Notes under the pieces: model-generated
The model's database searches: none
What the model was told of the DNA's origin: nothing
What the model saw: the letters and a program-made list of their open reading frames with translations, nothing else
NCBI GenBank assembly: GCA_949825065.1
Contig: OX463845.1
Span: 28,891,315-28,955,314 of the forward strand
Origin: Odontocerum albicorne
Lineage: Eukaryota > Arthropoda > Insecta > Trichoptera > Odontoceridae
Direction: 5' to 3'
Length of the DNA: 64,000 nucleotides
Position numbers and translations under genes: made by a program
In this document: one piece after another, positions 20,940 through 32,130 of the stretch
Layout of the letters: each line of letters begins with the position of its first letter
How positions within the stretch are numbered: position 1 is the stretch's first letter

Positions 20940-22765
20940 TAAGAAAGGGATTTTTTTTATTTATTGGGATATTTGGACGATATCGACAATTAAAAACTGG
21001 CAAATATTTTAATCACATCAATGTTTTGACATCAAACGGTGTGTGGTTAGAGATAAACACGTTCTAAAAAATGTAAATTCATATGATTTAAGGAGAGGCG
21101 ACACGAAGATGATAGTTCTAAGTTTTCTTTGACGAACATCACGCTGCTGTTCATTCGGGTAAAGACTTTTCAGTTTGTTCAACCTATATAGGATTTTCCA
21201 CGTTTGTTCCATAGAAAGGTTACATCGAACCTGACCTCGCACGTTATGAACGAAGGTCATAGCATAATCTTTGATCTATTTAAATTGATAAAAAATTCAC
21301 GCATATATAGAGGTCATTGAGCTTTGAAACTCGATATTCATATTGCCTAAATTCCAGATGAATTCCAAATGAGACTATGAAGTAAGTCATATAGGACTCT
21401 GAATCGTCACTCGGAAAGACAGCTCTCAAGGAGAATTAAAAGACACTGTGGAGATCTGCAAAATGCAGTTTAGTGACAAGTAGAAGAATATCTCAAGATG
21501 AGAAGTAGTGTTTACACAGACCTTATATTAGTTAACTAGGTAGATAGGAGATTTTTAGAAAGAGGTTTAACTACGGTGTAAAAACGAGTATATAATACAG
21601 CACTTTAATGTTATCAAACTATCTCTTCAAATATTATCCCATAATTTACGATGCTACATACATCAAACAAAAAAATATGTTCTAATCATTGTCTTGGTTA
21701 TTAGTTCACCACGCCTCATTCAGACCCAAGCGGAAAATTGTACTTCGTGCGATTTTTAAGTTTGTCATTAGTTTGCAACGGCTTCCGGTTATATCAAAAG
21801 AAAGTCAACTGATCGCATCGGTGAGGAATTATTCCGCTTGGAAATTATTATCTCGGAATACGTGATCTTTCAAATTGCATCTGTCGTTTTCTAAAACGTC
21901 GACGTTTTGTCGTGGAAATTTTCATATTTAACGTGAGATTAAATTGGCATTGAGAGTTTCTTGGTCGTAATGTGGATATGTCTAGAGAAATTTAATTACC
22001 ATGCATTCTGATATAGTTTAAGCTTGATTGTTATCGTTAAAGAATCGACGATATCCATGGATTATTTAGTATTTTTACTTAAAGTTTTAAAAATGTCTCA
22101 GTCTGGTTCTTAATAAAGGTCAATTTACCTTTTTTTTGTTGATTGGCAGAGATTACACGTATCAATAAACACACCAAGTTGAACAGTATACAACAGAAGT
22201 TTCCTCCAGTACAATATAAAAGAAAGATAACGCAAAATTTCCTCATAAGTCATGAAATAAACGAAAAAAAAACTTTATCAAAGTTTACCTCCATTTTAAA
22301 ATATTTAATTAAAAAATACTTTATTATCTCACTGATAACACTATTCGTCACGACAAGTGCATCTCATCTCATCTTATCTACCTTATTTTGTAGAATAACA
22401 AACTAATTTATTATTACTTCTACATCTTGCCCTTCACACTTTCAGTTTGAATCGATCTTTCAAGGATGGCTGTCTCCCCCCGCGCTATGTGTTTTATCCA
22501 AAACTCTGTGTTCTTATCCAAAACTCTTCGATGATCTATTTATTTTCTATTGATAGTTCATAAAATGAGAAGGACCTACATCCAGCACCGTATTTCAGAT
22601 TATCAACCAGACTTTTGACTTAGGAACTTCAAAGGCGCCATTTCCTTACACCTATCATTTGAACAACGCTCCAATAATTTATCTTTGAAAAATATTAAGC
22701 TATTCAGAAAATTCAATCAATTTAGATGAAAAAGCCTTCAATGAAATTATAGAAAAACCATTCTG
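20940..22765. other. No recognised gene
   Basis: The minus-strand frame 21260-21018 (80 codons, MTFVHNVRGQVRCNLSMEQT...) has balanced composition but matches no family I know. The rest is AT-rich. A short local duplication (ttatccaaaactct at about 22494 and 22515) is present. Confidence 0.35.
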
Positions 22766-22769
22766 TCTC

Positions 22770-22852
22770 TCGTCAAGAATTGAACTGGTGAAACCTAGTT
22801 ACTAAGCAAGCATATTGATCAGTAGACCACGACACCGACAGCCTTATAAAAT
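22770..22852 (-). mobile_element. tRNA-like SINE head, minus strand
   Basis: On the minus strand 'gtcgtggtctactgatcaatatgctt' (A-box-like TGGTCTACTGAT) is followed by 'ccagttcaattcttgacgag' (B-box-like). The body is not recognisable. Confidence 0.45.
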
Positions 22853-23581
22853 GTTTCATAATTTATTTATGATTTTATTTTATATTTAAAACAGGTTCAT
22901 CCCAATTACATAAAACCCATACGACATAAACAAATGTTAATAGATAAAAGTCTATAAATAATGACAACAGGAAAATGGTTTACTCAAACTTCCTTGTGAA
23001 GTGGCTTAGTTTAGTTATGCCTTCAAGATTTATTGTTGAGCTCAATCCTTAATATTTCCACCGAGACATGGAAGATAGCAATATCTAAAAAATCGTTCAG
23101 CAAGTTCATAACAAACTTAACAAGTAACAAGCCTTATCGTATTTTGTTAAATATATTTTTCAAAAACATATTTTTAGTACCGGTGCTCACCATATCTAAG
23201 ATTGTGGTATTCGTTTTAACTTCATTACGTGGAATTTAAAGAACTATCATTTTACTATGTCTATAGTAATGAATTATAATGCTTTGTATTTTTAATCCAC
23301 AATCTTAAAACTACTGTTATAGTAAATATGAAACAGTAAATTTCAAATGCTTTTAAATTAAAGTTGTTAAATTTTGAAGATATGATTCATTGCAGTATTC
23401 CTGTCGATTATATACATAGGAACAGATAAAAAATAAACTTGAAGATTTAAATTAAGATAAGGAATTATTGAAATTTTGACCTTAATCTCTTTTTGGATGA
23501 TGTCATCAAATTTTCTGTCGTTTTCCTGTTGAATCAACACAAGAAACGGAAAACATTTTTGTTTATTGACTCATATTCTAA

Positions 23582-23705
23582 TCGTCAGTTTCCGTGGCCT
23601 AATCGGTGGAATTCTTTCTTCAGGACCAATCCCAAAGGTCCCGATAAAGATACATGATGTATGTTCCCGCCCAGGGGTTTCGAGTTCGATTGATGATAGT
23701 ACTAA
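23582..23705 (+). mobile_element. SINE head (family C type), interrupted by a LINE
   Basis: 'ccgtggcctaatcggtggaa' has an A box TGGCCTAATCGG and 'gagttcgattgatgatagtac' a B box. The tail of this head (ttcgattgatgatagtac) corresponds to 'ttcgattcacgatggtac' in the complete family-C copy at 62.9-63.2 kb. Its body would be expected next, but the LINE at 23706 intervenes and a family-C body resumes at 24900. Confidence 0.6.
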
Positions 23706-24890
23706 AAAACCTCCAAACATTGAAAAACGTAATCCAAAAACACACTGAATATAACCTCCCTATTGCGTGGGCATTCATAGACTTTGAAAAGGCTTTCGAT
23801 TCAGTGGAAATATGAGCAGTGATGAAGGGGTTTAACAACTGTGGAGTGAACTACAGATACTCTCAGCTCTTGAACAAAGTGTATGAAAATGCCACATCAA
23901 CAATACAACTCCACGAGCCATCGGAGAATGTACATATAAAAAGAGGGGTGCGACAGGGAGATACAATTTCTCCGAAACTCCACTCTGGCACTAGAAGACG
24001 TATTCAAGGCTTTTGACTGCGAAGATAAAGGTATTCCGATAAATGGGAAACTTCTCAGTAACTTGCGTTTCGCAGATGATATTGTCTTGTTTGCCAAAAA
24101 CGAGGAACAGTTGAACATAATGCTCAGTCAAATAAATGTAGCCTGCGCTAAAATTGGTCTTAAAATGAATGCTGCCAAAACAATAATAATGAGCAACACG
24201 ACAAATAATCTCCCCGTCTTGGTAGGTGGAAGAAATATAGAAAGAGTTACAAGTGATGTGTACCTAGGACACACTGTAAAGCTGGGAAAGGAGAATCAAG
24301 AGGCCGAGATAGAGCTATGACGTGGTCTTGCCTGGGCGGCGTTTGGTAAACTCTCTTACATCCTGAAATTTCCAAAATACCCCAATCATTTGAAAAAGAG
24401 AGTCTTTGATTCATGCATCTTACCGATCCTCACATATGGAATCGAAACCTCTGTCCTAACAAAGCAAATAACGCAAAAACGATTAGTGACACAGAGAACC
24501 ATGGAGAGGAGGATGCTGGGAGTTTCACTGCGAGATAGAAAGACCAACAAATGGATAAAAGGGAAAACCAAAGTCACGGACGTAGTTGAGAGAGCAGCTG
24601 CCTTAAAATGGAGGTGGGCAGAACATATTGCCAGATGCTCTGACTCTCGATGGACGAAAAAGGTCCTGGAATGGCAGCCTAGAACGGGCAGGAGAGGTGT
24701 GGGGAGACCACAGGCGAGATGGTCGGACGATATAAGACGGGCCGCTGGGGTGAAGTGGATGCAGTGTGTCCGAGATAGGGAGTTGTGGAAGACCGAAGGG
24801 GAGGCCTATATCCAGGGATGGATCCAGAACGAACTATATCCAGGGATGGATCCAGAGAACACCGGCATGTTTTCTCCCCTTTAACCGAAG
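23706..24890 (+). pseudogene. RTE-like LINE, 5'-truncated reverse transcriptase and C-terminal tail
   Basis: This is a non-LTR retrotransposon ORF2 fragment in several frames. In order: AWAFIDFEKAFDSVE (RT motif with catalytic Asp, about 23765-23815), then a stop; HIKRGVRQGDTISPKL (23936-23983), followed by a frameshift; NLRFADDIVLFAKNEEQLN (24062-24120, with the catalytic ADD); LGLKMNAAKT-type thumb (KIGLKMNAAKTIIMS); a stop at about 24318; then an open frame 24390-24884 with CILPILTYGIETSVLTKQ, ALKWRWAEHIARCSDSRW, GRRGVGRPQARWSDDIRRAA and RDRELWKTEG. The last four blocks are the standard tail of RTE-like arthropod elements. The C-terminal 'PGMDP' segment is duplicated in frame (about 24810-24860). 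The endonuclease domain and N-terminal RT are absent. At least two stops and one frameshift make it inactive, but it is the best-preserved LINE here. Confidence 0.85.
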
Positions 24891-24899
24891 TAATTTTTT

Positions 24900-25110
24900 T
24901 TAATGAGTAGATATGACCGAAATTGAGCGTGCTAGATGTGTGCGAATATTGTTTTCTTTTCATGTGCGGTAGTATCGTCAACACGAGTGCGAGTTCCGTG
25001 CCTATTCCGTACCTTACGCGAAGGATCGATTTATGGGACCGAAGACAATATTGTCTCCAGGCTAAGCTATATATGATATACATATTGAGGGGAATCACAT
25101 AAATAATTGG
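24900..25110 (+). mobile_element. SINE family C body, plus strand
   Basis: 'cgtgctagatgtgtgcgaat', 'catgtgcggtagtatcgtcaacacgagtg', 'cgagttccgtgcctattccg', 'ccgaagacaatattgtctcc' and 'atattgaggggaatcacata' follow in the order of the family-C body. It begins right after the LINE and probably belongs to the head at 23582-23705. Confidence 0.65.
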
Positions 25111-25689
25111 ATGTCTGATTAACATAGTTCGTCGTTCGTACAGCATACTATCTGGTATGCGATTTGCGATTATCGTTACCACTGCACGCGAACATTGTTT
25201 CCAGACCACTCTTTTAGTTTAACATATCCGTATCATCAGTGATGAAGATAATAGTATCATAAAACAGAAAACTATAAGTCAAATGTCTGTTTTCATATGT
25301 ATTTTATTTAAACACTAGCTGTACCCGGCCACGCGTTGCTGTGGCTCAGACTGGTTAAATGGAAAAGAAAGAAAAGAGAAAGCACACGTTTCCAACATGT
25401 TTAATTTCACAATGCTTGTGGGTATACAATATGTTTGTCTTTCAGCCACTCTCACCCTGTCGCGTTCATTCTATTTCACTCGTTCGCTGATGCCCGTTCT
25501 TCTTCAGTTTGATTTGCAGTTACTCGTCGCACTGCTTCCGCTCCGCGAGTACGACGACCTAAGTTTGATCTTCTGCGGGGCATTATTTTGGTGAACTAAA
25601 CCAGATTGATTGCACTGACAAAGAAGAAAGAAAGTTATAACAAAAACATATAAAATTGCGAAACATTATAAAAGGAAAAAACACGAAAT

Positions 25690-26142
25690 AAAAAACAAAA
25701 AAATAACGTGTCGCCACAAAGTAGAGTATTTCACGCAAGCATTTATTTCGTCCGCCGATGTCGATCGAGGAATTACAGGTAATATTTGCCTGAAATCTCC
25801 TGCAAGCAATATTAATACGTTTCCAAATGGTCTGATGATTCCACACAAATCTTGCAATGATCGATCAAGAGCCTCGAGCGATTTTTTGTGTGCCATTGTG
25901 CATTCATCACAAACAATAAGTTTGCATTTCTGCAATACTTTTCCCATGCCGGATGCTTTGGAAATGTTGCACGTGGGAGTTTCAATGAAACGCATATTCA
26001 ATGGCAATTTTAAAGCGGAATGAGCAGTTCTTCCACCTGGTAGCAATGTCGCAGCTATTCCAGACGACGCAAGAGCTAAGGCTATGTCATTTTGGGATCG
26101 AATTGCTACCAAAATCAACCTATTTTTTATTGGAATAAACAA
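25690..26142 (-). pseudogene. Helitron (Pif1-type) helicase fragment, ATPase core
   Basis: The minus-strand frame carries NDIALALASSGIAATLLPGG, RTAHSALKLPLN, ETPTCNISKASGMGKVLQ, KLIVCDECTMAHKKSLEALD (Walker B 'DE' present) and ILLAGDFRQILPVIPRST. These match superfamily-1 helicase motifs Ia to III of Helitron proteins in order. Walker A (usually GGTGKT) is not readable upstream: the frame begins with FIPIKNRLILVAIRSQ. At the other end coding stops after STLWRHV, where the protein would normally continue into the NMR motif, and the shared 3' terminal module of the element begins. This is an internal-deletion derivative. Possible enzyme activity is excluded. Confidence 0.85.
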
Positions 26143-26454
26143 ACTAAGGACATCACTTTGAGTTCCTTTTTCTGGGGTTACATGATAATGTAAATACCTG
26201 TAGGCCAGTTAGCAGAGAGAGAGAGAGATGTGCCGATGAGAACATGCTGACTCAAACCATAATCATCAGCTGGGTTGTACCTGAATGCAAGGCGATTGTA
26301 ATCGCGTGATTGCTGAGCACAGAGTCATGTTTGACGCTGATCTGCAGTTTAGTTTGATCTTCTGCGAGGCATTATTTTGATGAACTAAAGCAGATCGATT
26401 ACACTGAAAAAGAAGAAAGAAAGTTATAACAAAAATATATGAAATTGCGAAACA

Positions 26455-26740
26455 TTAAAAAAGGAACTGAATAATATTGTTAAGTTCGTAGAAGTCTTTT
26501 TTCTTGGTGGCAAGAATAGCTAGTTCACTCAGCCAATCGTGATTCTTATAATTGATTTGAATATTGGGAAATACTTTTTCAACCAATTCTTCCTTTGACG
26601 TCACTAAATTGCAGAAGTTATGAGGTAATGAAAGTTGTCCTGAGGTCATATTAACCGGCACCTTTCCATTACCAATTTCCAGCAATTGATGTGAGAATAT
26701 GTCAGCTGATCGATTGTTTTGCAGCTGGACACGCATTTGT
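26455..26740 (-). pseudogene. Helitron helicase fragment, C-terminal segment
   Basis: The minus-strand frame reads NMRVQLQNNRSADIFSHQLL..., ..GKVPVNMTSGQLSLPHNFCN..., and WLSELAILATKKKDFYELNN. It corresponds to helicase sequence that should follow immediately after the WRHV at the end of the 25690-26142 piece. It lies upstream of that piece on the coding strand, so the two are in the wrong order to be one gene and must come from separate deletion copies. It ends at ELNNIIQ, then joins the same terminal module. Related fragments lie at 31570-31855 and 32462-32625. Confidence 0.8.
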
Positions 26741-27289
26741 CAAATATTGGTCAAATAGGAGTAATATAAGGGAATACAGAGACAATTGGAACTAATTAAA
26801 GGTTAAGGGAAGAAAAATAGATAATTGGAACTAATTAAAAAAATCTCCATTTCTACGTACGATTTTATAGATTTTGAAATATAAACATAGAGATAAAATT
26901 AAATTCTATATAAAAAAGATACTTTTGATATTCCTACTGACGTCTTCCAGCCACTCTCAGCCTGTCGCGTTCATTCTGTTGAGAACAAAGCAGTTCTGAA
27001 GCTGCAGAATGCGATCGCAGTGCTCGCAACCGTGCATCCACAATCACTGTGCTCGCAACTGGATCTGAGCCATTATTTGTCTGTTTCGCTCATTCGCTTA
27101 CACGACATAACCTGTAAATGAGCAATGTTTAGTATTGCGTGATCAATTCTAATGCATTTCACGATATAATTTGAATTTAAATGAAAATCACTCGACACAT
27201 CACAAATCCACCGCCAATTGCATTGAAAAATAAGAAAAAAAACTGTTAAAAACGAAATGAAAGAATCCGAAACGTCGAGAATGCTATGT

Positions 27290-27700
27290 CACACACACAC
27301 CTGTCAATGAGAAATGTTTAGTTTGCATGTGTTTCTACAGAGAGCGCTCCCATTATATCGTCTGTTTTATATTTTTTTTTTTTATATGCAACTGTATATA
27401 AAAAAATATATATAAACAGGCGCGTATTAGAATGCAACCTTCTGTCAAAATTTCAAAGCAATGAAAAATAAAAAAAACAGTTAAAAAACGCAATGAAAGA
27501 ATCCGACGTCGAAAATGCTATGTGACATAGCCTGACAATGAGAATTGTTTAGTTTTCGTTTGTCGCTGCAGGGGGCGCTCCCATTATTTCGTCTGTTTTA
27601 TATACTTTTTTGTATGCAACTGTATATAAAAAAAAATTATAAACATGCTTGTTTACGAATGCAACCTTTTGTAATAATTTCAAAGCAATCGGTGAAGAAC
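27290..27700. repeat. Helitron subterminal tandem module (two units)
   Basis: Two units of roughly 230 bp each begin 'caatgagaa.tgtttagttt', carry 'gggcgctcccattat', then 'gttttatata', 'gcaactgtatataaaaaa' and 'atttcaaagcaat'. They start near 27303 and 27536. The same pair occurs in Helitron copy 2 near 33285 and 33495. This places a small tandem array at the 5' side of the element on its coding strand. Confidence 0.75.
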
Positions 27701-27949
27701 TTTCGGAGATTAGAGATTTTCTATTAACGAACACATTTTTATTTATACACAATATATTTCTCAATTACATTTTTTTGGGACTAATATTTTTATTTTACAA
27801 ATTCAGCTTACTGTTTCAATACTTGACATAAAAGATGTCCTTAATTTCGTCGCTTGTGTATTGTGGTGTTCTAGTCACTCAGTTATTATATTTCACTTTC
27901 ACAAGAAGCTTATTCAGTCCTCTATAGTTAACATGGATACCATCGTACA

Positions 27950-28460
27950 ATTTCCCTGTTGAAGTAGACACAGAGGACAGATCGCCATACTTTCATATTT
28001 CGACACACATTCTTAACGTCTTCCATATCCTCTCTCGTACAACTCCTTTAATTTCTCTGGCTTTCTACGTTTCCTTCTTTCAAAATATTATTCACTTGAT
28101 ACAAGCATGCTTTGCTTAATAATCCTCTTATACGCCTTCAACTCACATTTGCACTATTATTTATTTTTGGTAATCTTCCTTCATTCATTCATTCCACGTG
28201 CCTAAACCATCTCAGAGTGCTCTCTTCATCTTACTCAACGCATCAGCCTTAAGTTAACATTAATATCTCATCACTTCATTCTATTTTATATCATACTGTG
28301 TCAGCCTATGTATAATTTTTAGTGCACGCTTTCTACAGCGTTTATTGGGCTCCTATATATTTTTATATGTCCACGTTTAGTTCCAGTTTATCAAAGTTGG
28401 CACCAGCATCATCTTGGCAAATTTTAAAGTTTAAGTGCCCTATTGGTTTTGTTTCCTATC
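27950..28460 (-). pseudogene. LINE 3' tail, minus strand
   Basis: This is the complement of the recurrent LINE tail. It has 'acttgatacaagcatgctttgc', 'cattccacgtgcctaaaccatctcagag' (antisense LRWFRHVE), '..tttattgggctcc..' and 'cgtttagttccagtttatcaaagttggcaccag'. The last also occurs at 12.7 kb ('...catcaaagttggcaccaag'). The order matches 12305-12830. Coding is broken throughout. Confidence 0.55.
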
Positions 28461-28639
28461 GCTACACACCGTTCGATATATATCTTAACTCTCACCATCT
28501 ACGAAAATACTACTTAAAAAGCAGAATTCCTAAACTTGTTTCAATATTTCATAATTTACCTATATATCGAATTTACTTTTTCCATTCACTACGCGCGTAC
28601 GGTCAAGAATACAAGCAGCTGATATGAGGTATTTAGAGC

Positions 28640-28930
28640 TTGGAGAGTTATTTAAGAGACATAAATATGTGCATGCCAGGAACTTTGTACAGTTTCTTTA
28701 ACTCTATGGATTGAAAATTGGCAGTATATTTGGTGTTGAGGATGTTAGATGACAGTATCCTAAACGATATGTTTAAAGCGACGCTCACAGGAAGACGTCC
28801 AGTGGAAAGGCTAGGAAGGGCAATTGTCAGATAAAAGGGCAGTAAGACGACATACTTCACCTAGACTAGGAAACCATTCCCGAAACCCCATAAAACTGAC
28901 TCTATTGCAGGGGTACTGTGATTACACTGT
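28640..28930 (+). pseudogene. Possible LINE tail fragment, plus strand
   Basis: A broken frame near 28760-28830 reads LNDMFKATLTGRRPVERLGR, resembling the 'GRR..GRP..RW' block near the end of LINE ORF2 proteins. It is short and decayed; nothing else supports it. Confidence 0.3.
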
Positions 28931-29009
28931 AGTCCCGATGGATAAGGGGTAGAAAAGACGAAGAAAATATTTCACTTCTTTCCTATCAAATATTTCGAAG
29001 TTATTTAAT

Positions 29010-29208
29010 AATAAATAACTTCATTATTCCACTAATTACATTATTTTTTGCGACATATGTTTCTATCTCCTATCTCGATGCTCTTTACAGGCGGAATGCA
29101 TTTCGCCTAAAGCGGGATTCTGCTTGAAGATATCCTCAAGATATAAGGTAGAAACAGGTGTCGTAAAGATTAATACAGTTAGTGAAATAATGAAGTTATT
29201 TAATTTCT
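29010..29208. mobile_element. Foldback/MITE-like element
   Basis: The left arm from about 29013 (aaataacttcattattccac...tttctatctcctatctcg) pairs imperfectly with the right arm ending about 29202 (...gatataaggtagaaacaggtgtcg...gtgaaataatgaagttattt). The arms are about 75 bases, with a centre holding 'ggcggaatgcatttcgccta'. The right arm has a 'tcctcaagatataaggtagaaacaggtg' block similar in style to the hairpins at 7 kb, but the sequences differ. Confidence 0.6.
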
Positions 29209-29209
29209 A

Positions 29210-30500
29210 ATAATAACCCATCAATAACGACGTAAGTAAATTTTTTTTTTCAATTTAATGTAGTGCTAGTATTTTTGCTACTTTACATTGTCGTGTTACT
29301 GCTTCTCCAGACTGTTGCTTGTTCGTTGTGATAGACGCGATCGTCTCTTCCTTTTAGCAACTGCTGCTCTTTTTGCAGTCATCTTATAATTTTATCCATA
29401 ACAATAAGCATATTATATTTTAATTTTAAAAAATCTTAAAGAAACAATAAAAACTTGCAATTAAAGATTAGTTTTAACAAAATAATGAGTTAAACCCGTT
29501 TCTGAAATGAATTTGAATTAAACTCAGAAAAAATTATACAAGTATATTTTATTGACAGAAAACTTTATATAAACTATTGAAAAACAAATTAATTAATTAA
29601 CGTAGCAACAGTATAAAGTGAGTGATATGTTAATTTAATAATTGAACGTTAATATTATAAATGAATCAAGCATTCTCACTCATAAACTGCTTTCTCGTTT
29701 TAATATTTATATATTTTACTATATTACAGTAAAATTATACCTTCTTTATAAACAAATTATTTGCCATCGCTATGTTATGTCTTATAATCATATCGAGTTA
29801 CCGCTGTCAAATAATATTTGAAAAATAAAAATGTTCTAACTATGACAATAATTAAAAAGTAATAAATATATAACCGTAATTAATGCAATACCTATTGTTA
29901 CACACGTACGTAAGTACACCCGATTTTATATTGTTTGATTTTGCTTTAATTGGTTATTCATTGTATAGTATGTAACACAATGTGGCGAAGTATTGTGATT
30001 TAGAAATTGCATCTAACCATCCAAAAGGTTTTATTGGAAACCATTATTTCTTTGACCAGGCTTCACTATCTATTCACCAGGAGAAAGATTTCGAGTTGAG
30101 GAACTCGATATTTTTATGGCCTTTATTATAATCAGGCCTCCTTCGTTGAATCAACATTAATATTAATTTTGTTCTATAGCGTTTTTAGCATGTGACATCT
30201 CTCACTTCTTAAAAAATGAATTATGACCCTCTGAATATAATTACTTGTTGATTTATCTCGCTATTGTTTTCCATTTGAACGTCTTTATTTAATATTTCTA
30301 TCTCCAAGGCTTTTCTTATCTCTTGACACTTGTTTGCATATACTTAGATTTAAAAATCCAAGTGTTCACGATACAATCGTACTTCCCCGTTATCTCCGCA
30401 TCAGTCACTTCCCAACAACTAAATAATTATTTATTTTTTGTTAGCAGGGCCGTTTTAGTAGAAGTTGCGGCTTGTGCGCCTAAATTTTATTTCTTCTTGT
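29210..30500. other. AT-rich stretch with no recognised gene
   Basis: I see no element or credible coding frame. Confidence 0.4.
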
Positions 30501-30524
30501 TCATAACTAGGCATTTTTCTTAGT

Positions 30525-30770
30525 GATAAAATCATGGAAGATAATTGGAATTGTACAAGAAATGTTTTGAAAAAAAAGAAAGAAGAACGTAGAGATTACA
30601 TTGGCAGATGACTTGAATGTATGTGTTGGCATTAACAACGATGGGTCCGGTCCAATCGGTGAAAGACAAGGTTGGGGATTAACGTAGAAACGATATGGGA
30701 ATTGGATGCAAGAAGTATGTTTGGACAATAATCTTCTCGTGTCTTGTTTTTGGAACACTATAGTATAACT
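30525..30770 (+). pseudogene. LINE apurinic-type endonuclease fragment
   Basis: A plus-strand frame near 30596-30760 reads LADDLNVCVGINNDGSGPIG, then ERQGWGL, a stop, and NWMQEVCLDNNLLVSCFW. This matches the LINE APE-endonuclease block 'GDFNARVG.DN..G..G..G.G..N.NG..L..FC..N.L.I.NT'. The catalytic-region GDFN is changed to DDLN. It stands alone, with no RT downstream. The open frame on the opposite strand (30758-30507) is a shadow. Confidence 0.6.
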
Positions 30771-31569
30771 GTCGAAATCATATTAATACTATTTTTAAAA
30801 CTTCGTTGTTATTTTTTAACTGCTGTATAATAAAAACGATCAAATTTCTAACTTCTATCCATCAACACTCAAAACATTAATTTTTTAAATATTAAAAAAA
30901 AACTCGAAAAATTCAGTGATAATTGTAATCAGGCCGTTCGTCGAATTTGCTACCTTAGAGCATAACATACATGGTACGTTAAAAAGTAAGTGCCCTGATT
31001 ATTGATTTAAGATTCGTCATATGATTGTTCTAATCGCAAATTTGACTAAGGTTCGCCATGTTTGCGATTTTCTTAATAAATTTATAAGTATATCGTTATC
31101 TTTCACCTGTCTGTACTTATAATGTACTTGTAAACCTAGTACATTTTCGGTGCAAATACACCGATGGACTTTATATATCTTCCGATAATTTCCAATAAAA
31201 AGTTTTAATTTTACAAGTTACTAGCCGTACCCGGCCACGCGTTGCTGTGGCTCAGTCTGGTTAAATGGAAAAGAAAAAAAAAGAGAAAGCACACGTTTCT
31301 AATATGTTTAATTTCACAATTCTTGTGGGTATACAATATTTTTGACGTATTTCAGCCACTCTCAGCCTTGTCGCGTTCATTCTGTTGAGAACGAAGCATC
31401 TGAAGCAGCAGAACGCGATCGCCGTGCTCGCAACCATGCATCCTCAAGTCTGGATGCACGTCGCTCTGCTGCTTCCCCAGCATTTTGATGAACTAAAGCA
31501 GATCGATTGCACTGAAAAATAAGAAAGAAAGTTAGAACAAAAACATATAGAATTGCGAAGCGTTAAAAA

Positions 31570-31855
31570 AGGAACTGAATAATATTGTTAAGTTCGTAGA
31601 AGTCTTTGATCTTGGCGGCAAGAATAGCTCGTTCACTCAGCCAACCGTGATTCTTATAATTGATTTGAATATAGGGAAATACTTTTTCAACCAATTCTTC
31701 TTTAGACGTCACTAAATTGCAGAAGTTATGAAGCAATTAAAATCGTCCTGAGGTCATATCAACCGGCACCTTTCCGTTCCCAATTTCCAGCAATTGATGT
31801 GAGAATATCTCAGCTGATCGATCGTTTTGCAGCTGGACACGCGTTTGTCAAATAT
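31570..31855 (-). pseudogene. Helitron helicase C-segment fragment (second example)
   Basis: This is nucleotide-similar to 26455-26740 along its whole length and starts and ends at the same helicase positions ('...gcagctggacacgcg' to 'ggaactgaataatattgtt'). An indel near 31728-31742 (atgaagcaattaaaatcg) breaks the frame. The shared deletion points with copy 1 show common descent of the truncated form. Confidence 0.75.
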
Positions 31856-32130
31856 TTGCCAAATAGGAGTATTGTTAAGGAAATATTTGTCAAATAGGAG
31901 TATTGTTAAGAAAATACAGGGGTAATTGGAACTAATTAAATGTTAAGAAAATAGAGAGATTATTGGAATTAATTAAATGTTAAGGAAAGACAGAGAGATA
32001 ATTGTAACTAATTTCATGTTAAGGGAAGACAGAGATAATTGTAACTTATTAAATGTTAAGGGAAGACAGAGAGATAATTGTAACTAATTAAATGTTAAGG
32101 GAAGACAAATAGATAATTGGAACTAATTTA
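31855..32130. repeat. Minisatellite inside Helitron copy 2
   Basis: Five or so imperfect units of about 35-45 bp are built on 'gttaagggaagacagagagataattgtaactaattaaat'. A shorter two-unit version sits at the equivalent place in copy 1 (about 26760-26840), so the array has expanded in this copy. Confidence 0.8.

Larger units (their letters stand above)
25315..27874 (-). mobile_element. Composite Helitron, copy 1
   Basis: On the minus strand the 3' end reads '...ccacagcaacgcgtggccgggtacagctag' followed by T. This is a CTAG end preceded by a short hairpin (ccac...gtgg), as in Helitrons, and the flanks (A at 25314, T at 27875) fit insertion between A and T. The opposite end (27871-27874) also reads CTAG, and the same pair of ends bounds the second copy at 31221-33841. 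The interior holds two truncated helicase pieces, three copies of a module beginning 'gccactctcagcctgtcgcg', and a tandem module at the far end. There is no Rep domain. Helitrons move by rolling-circle replication using a Rep-helicase; this copy cannot encode one. Confidence 0.8.

Noticed and set aside
23033..23239. Possible LINE reverse transcriptase entry block (TETWKIAISKKS...NKPYRILLNIF)
   Set aside because: It loosely resembles '..W..A...PI.K....YRPISLLN..SKIFE', but no second motif follows and the resemblance is too weak to call.
24679..25209. 176-codon minus-strand open frame
   Set aside because: It is antisense to the LINE C-terminal tail and the adjoining SINE body; the plus strand carries the recognisable LINE motifs.
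30968..31000. Mariner-like terminal repeat ('gttaaaaagtaagtgccctga')
   Set aside because: It resembles the 'agaaagtaagtgtactg' end at 48.2 kb, but no partner end or transposase was found close by.
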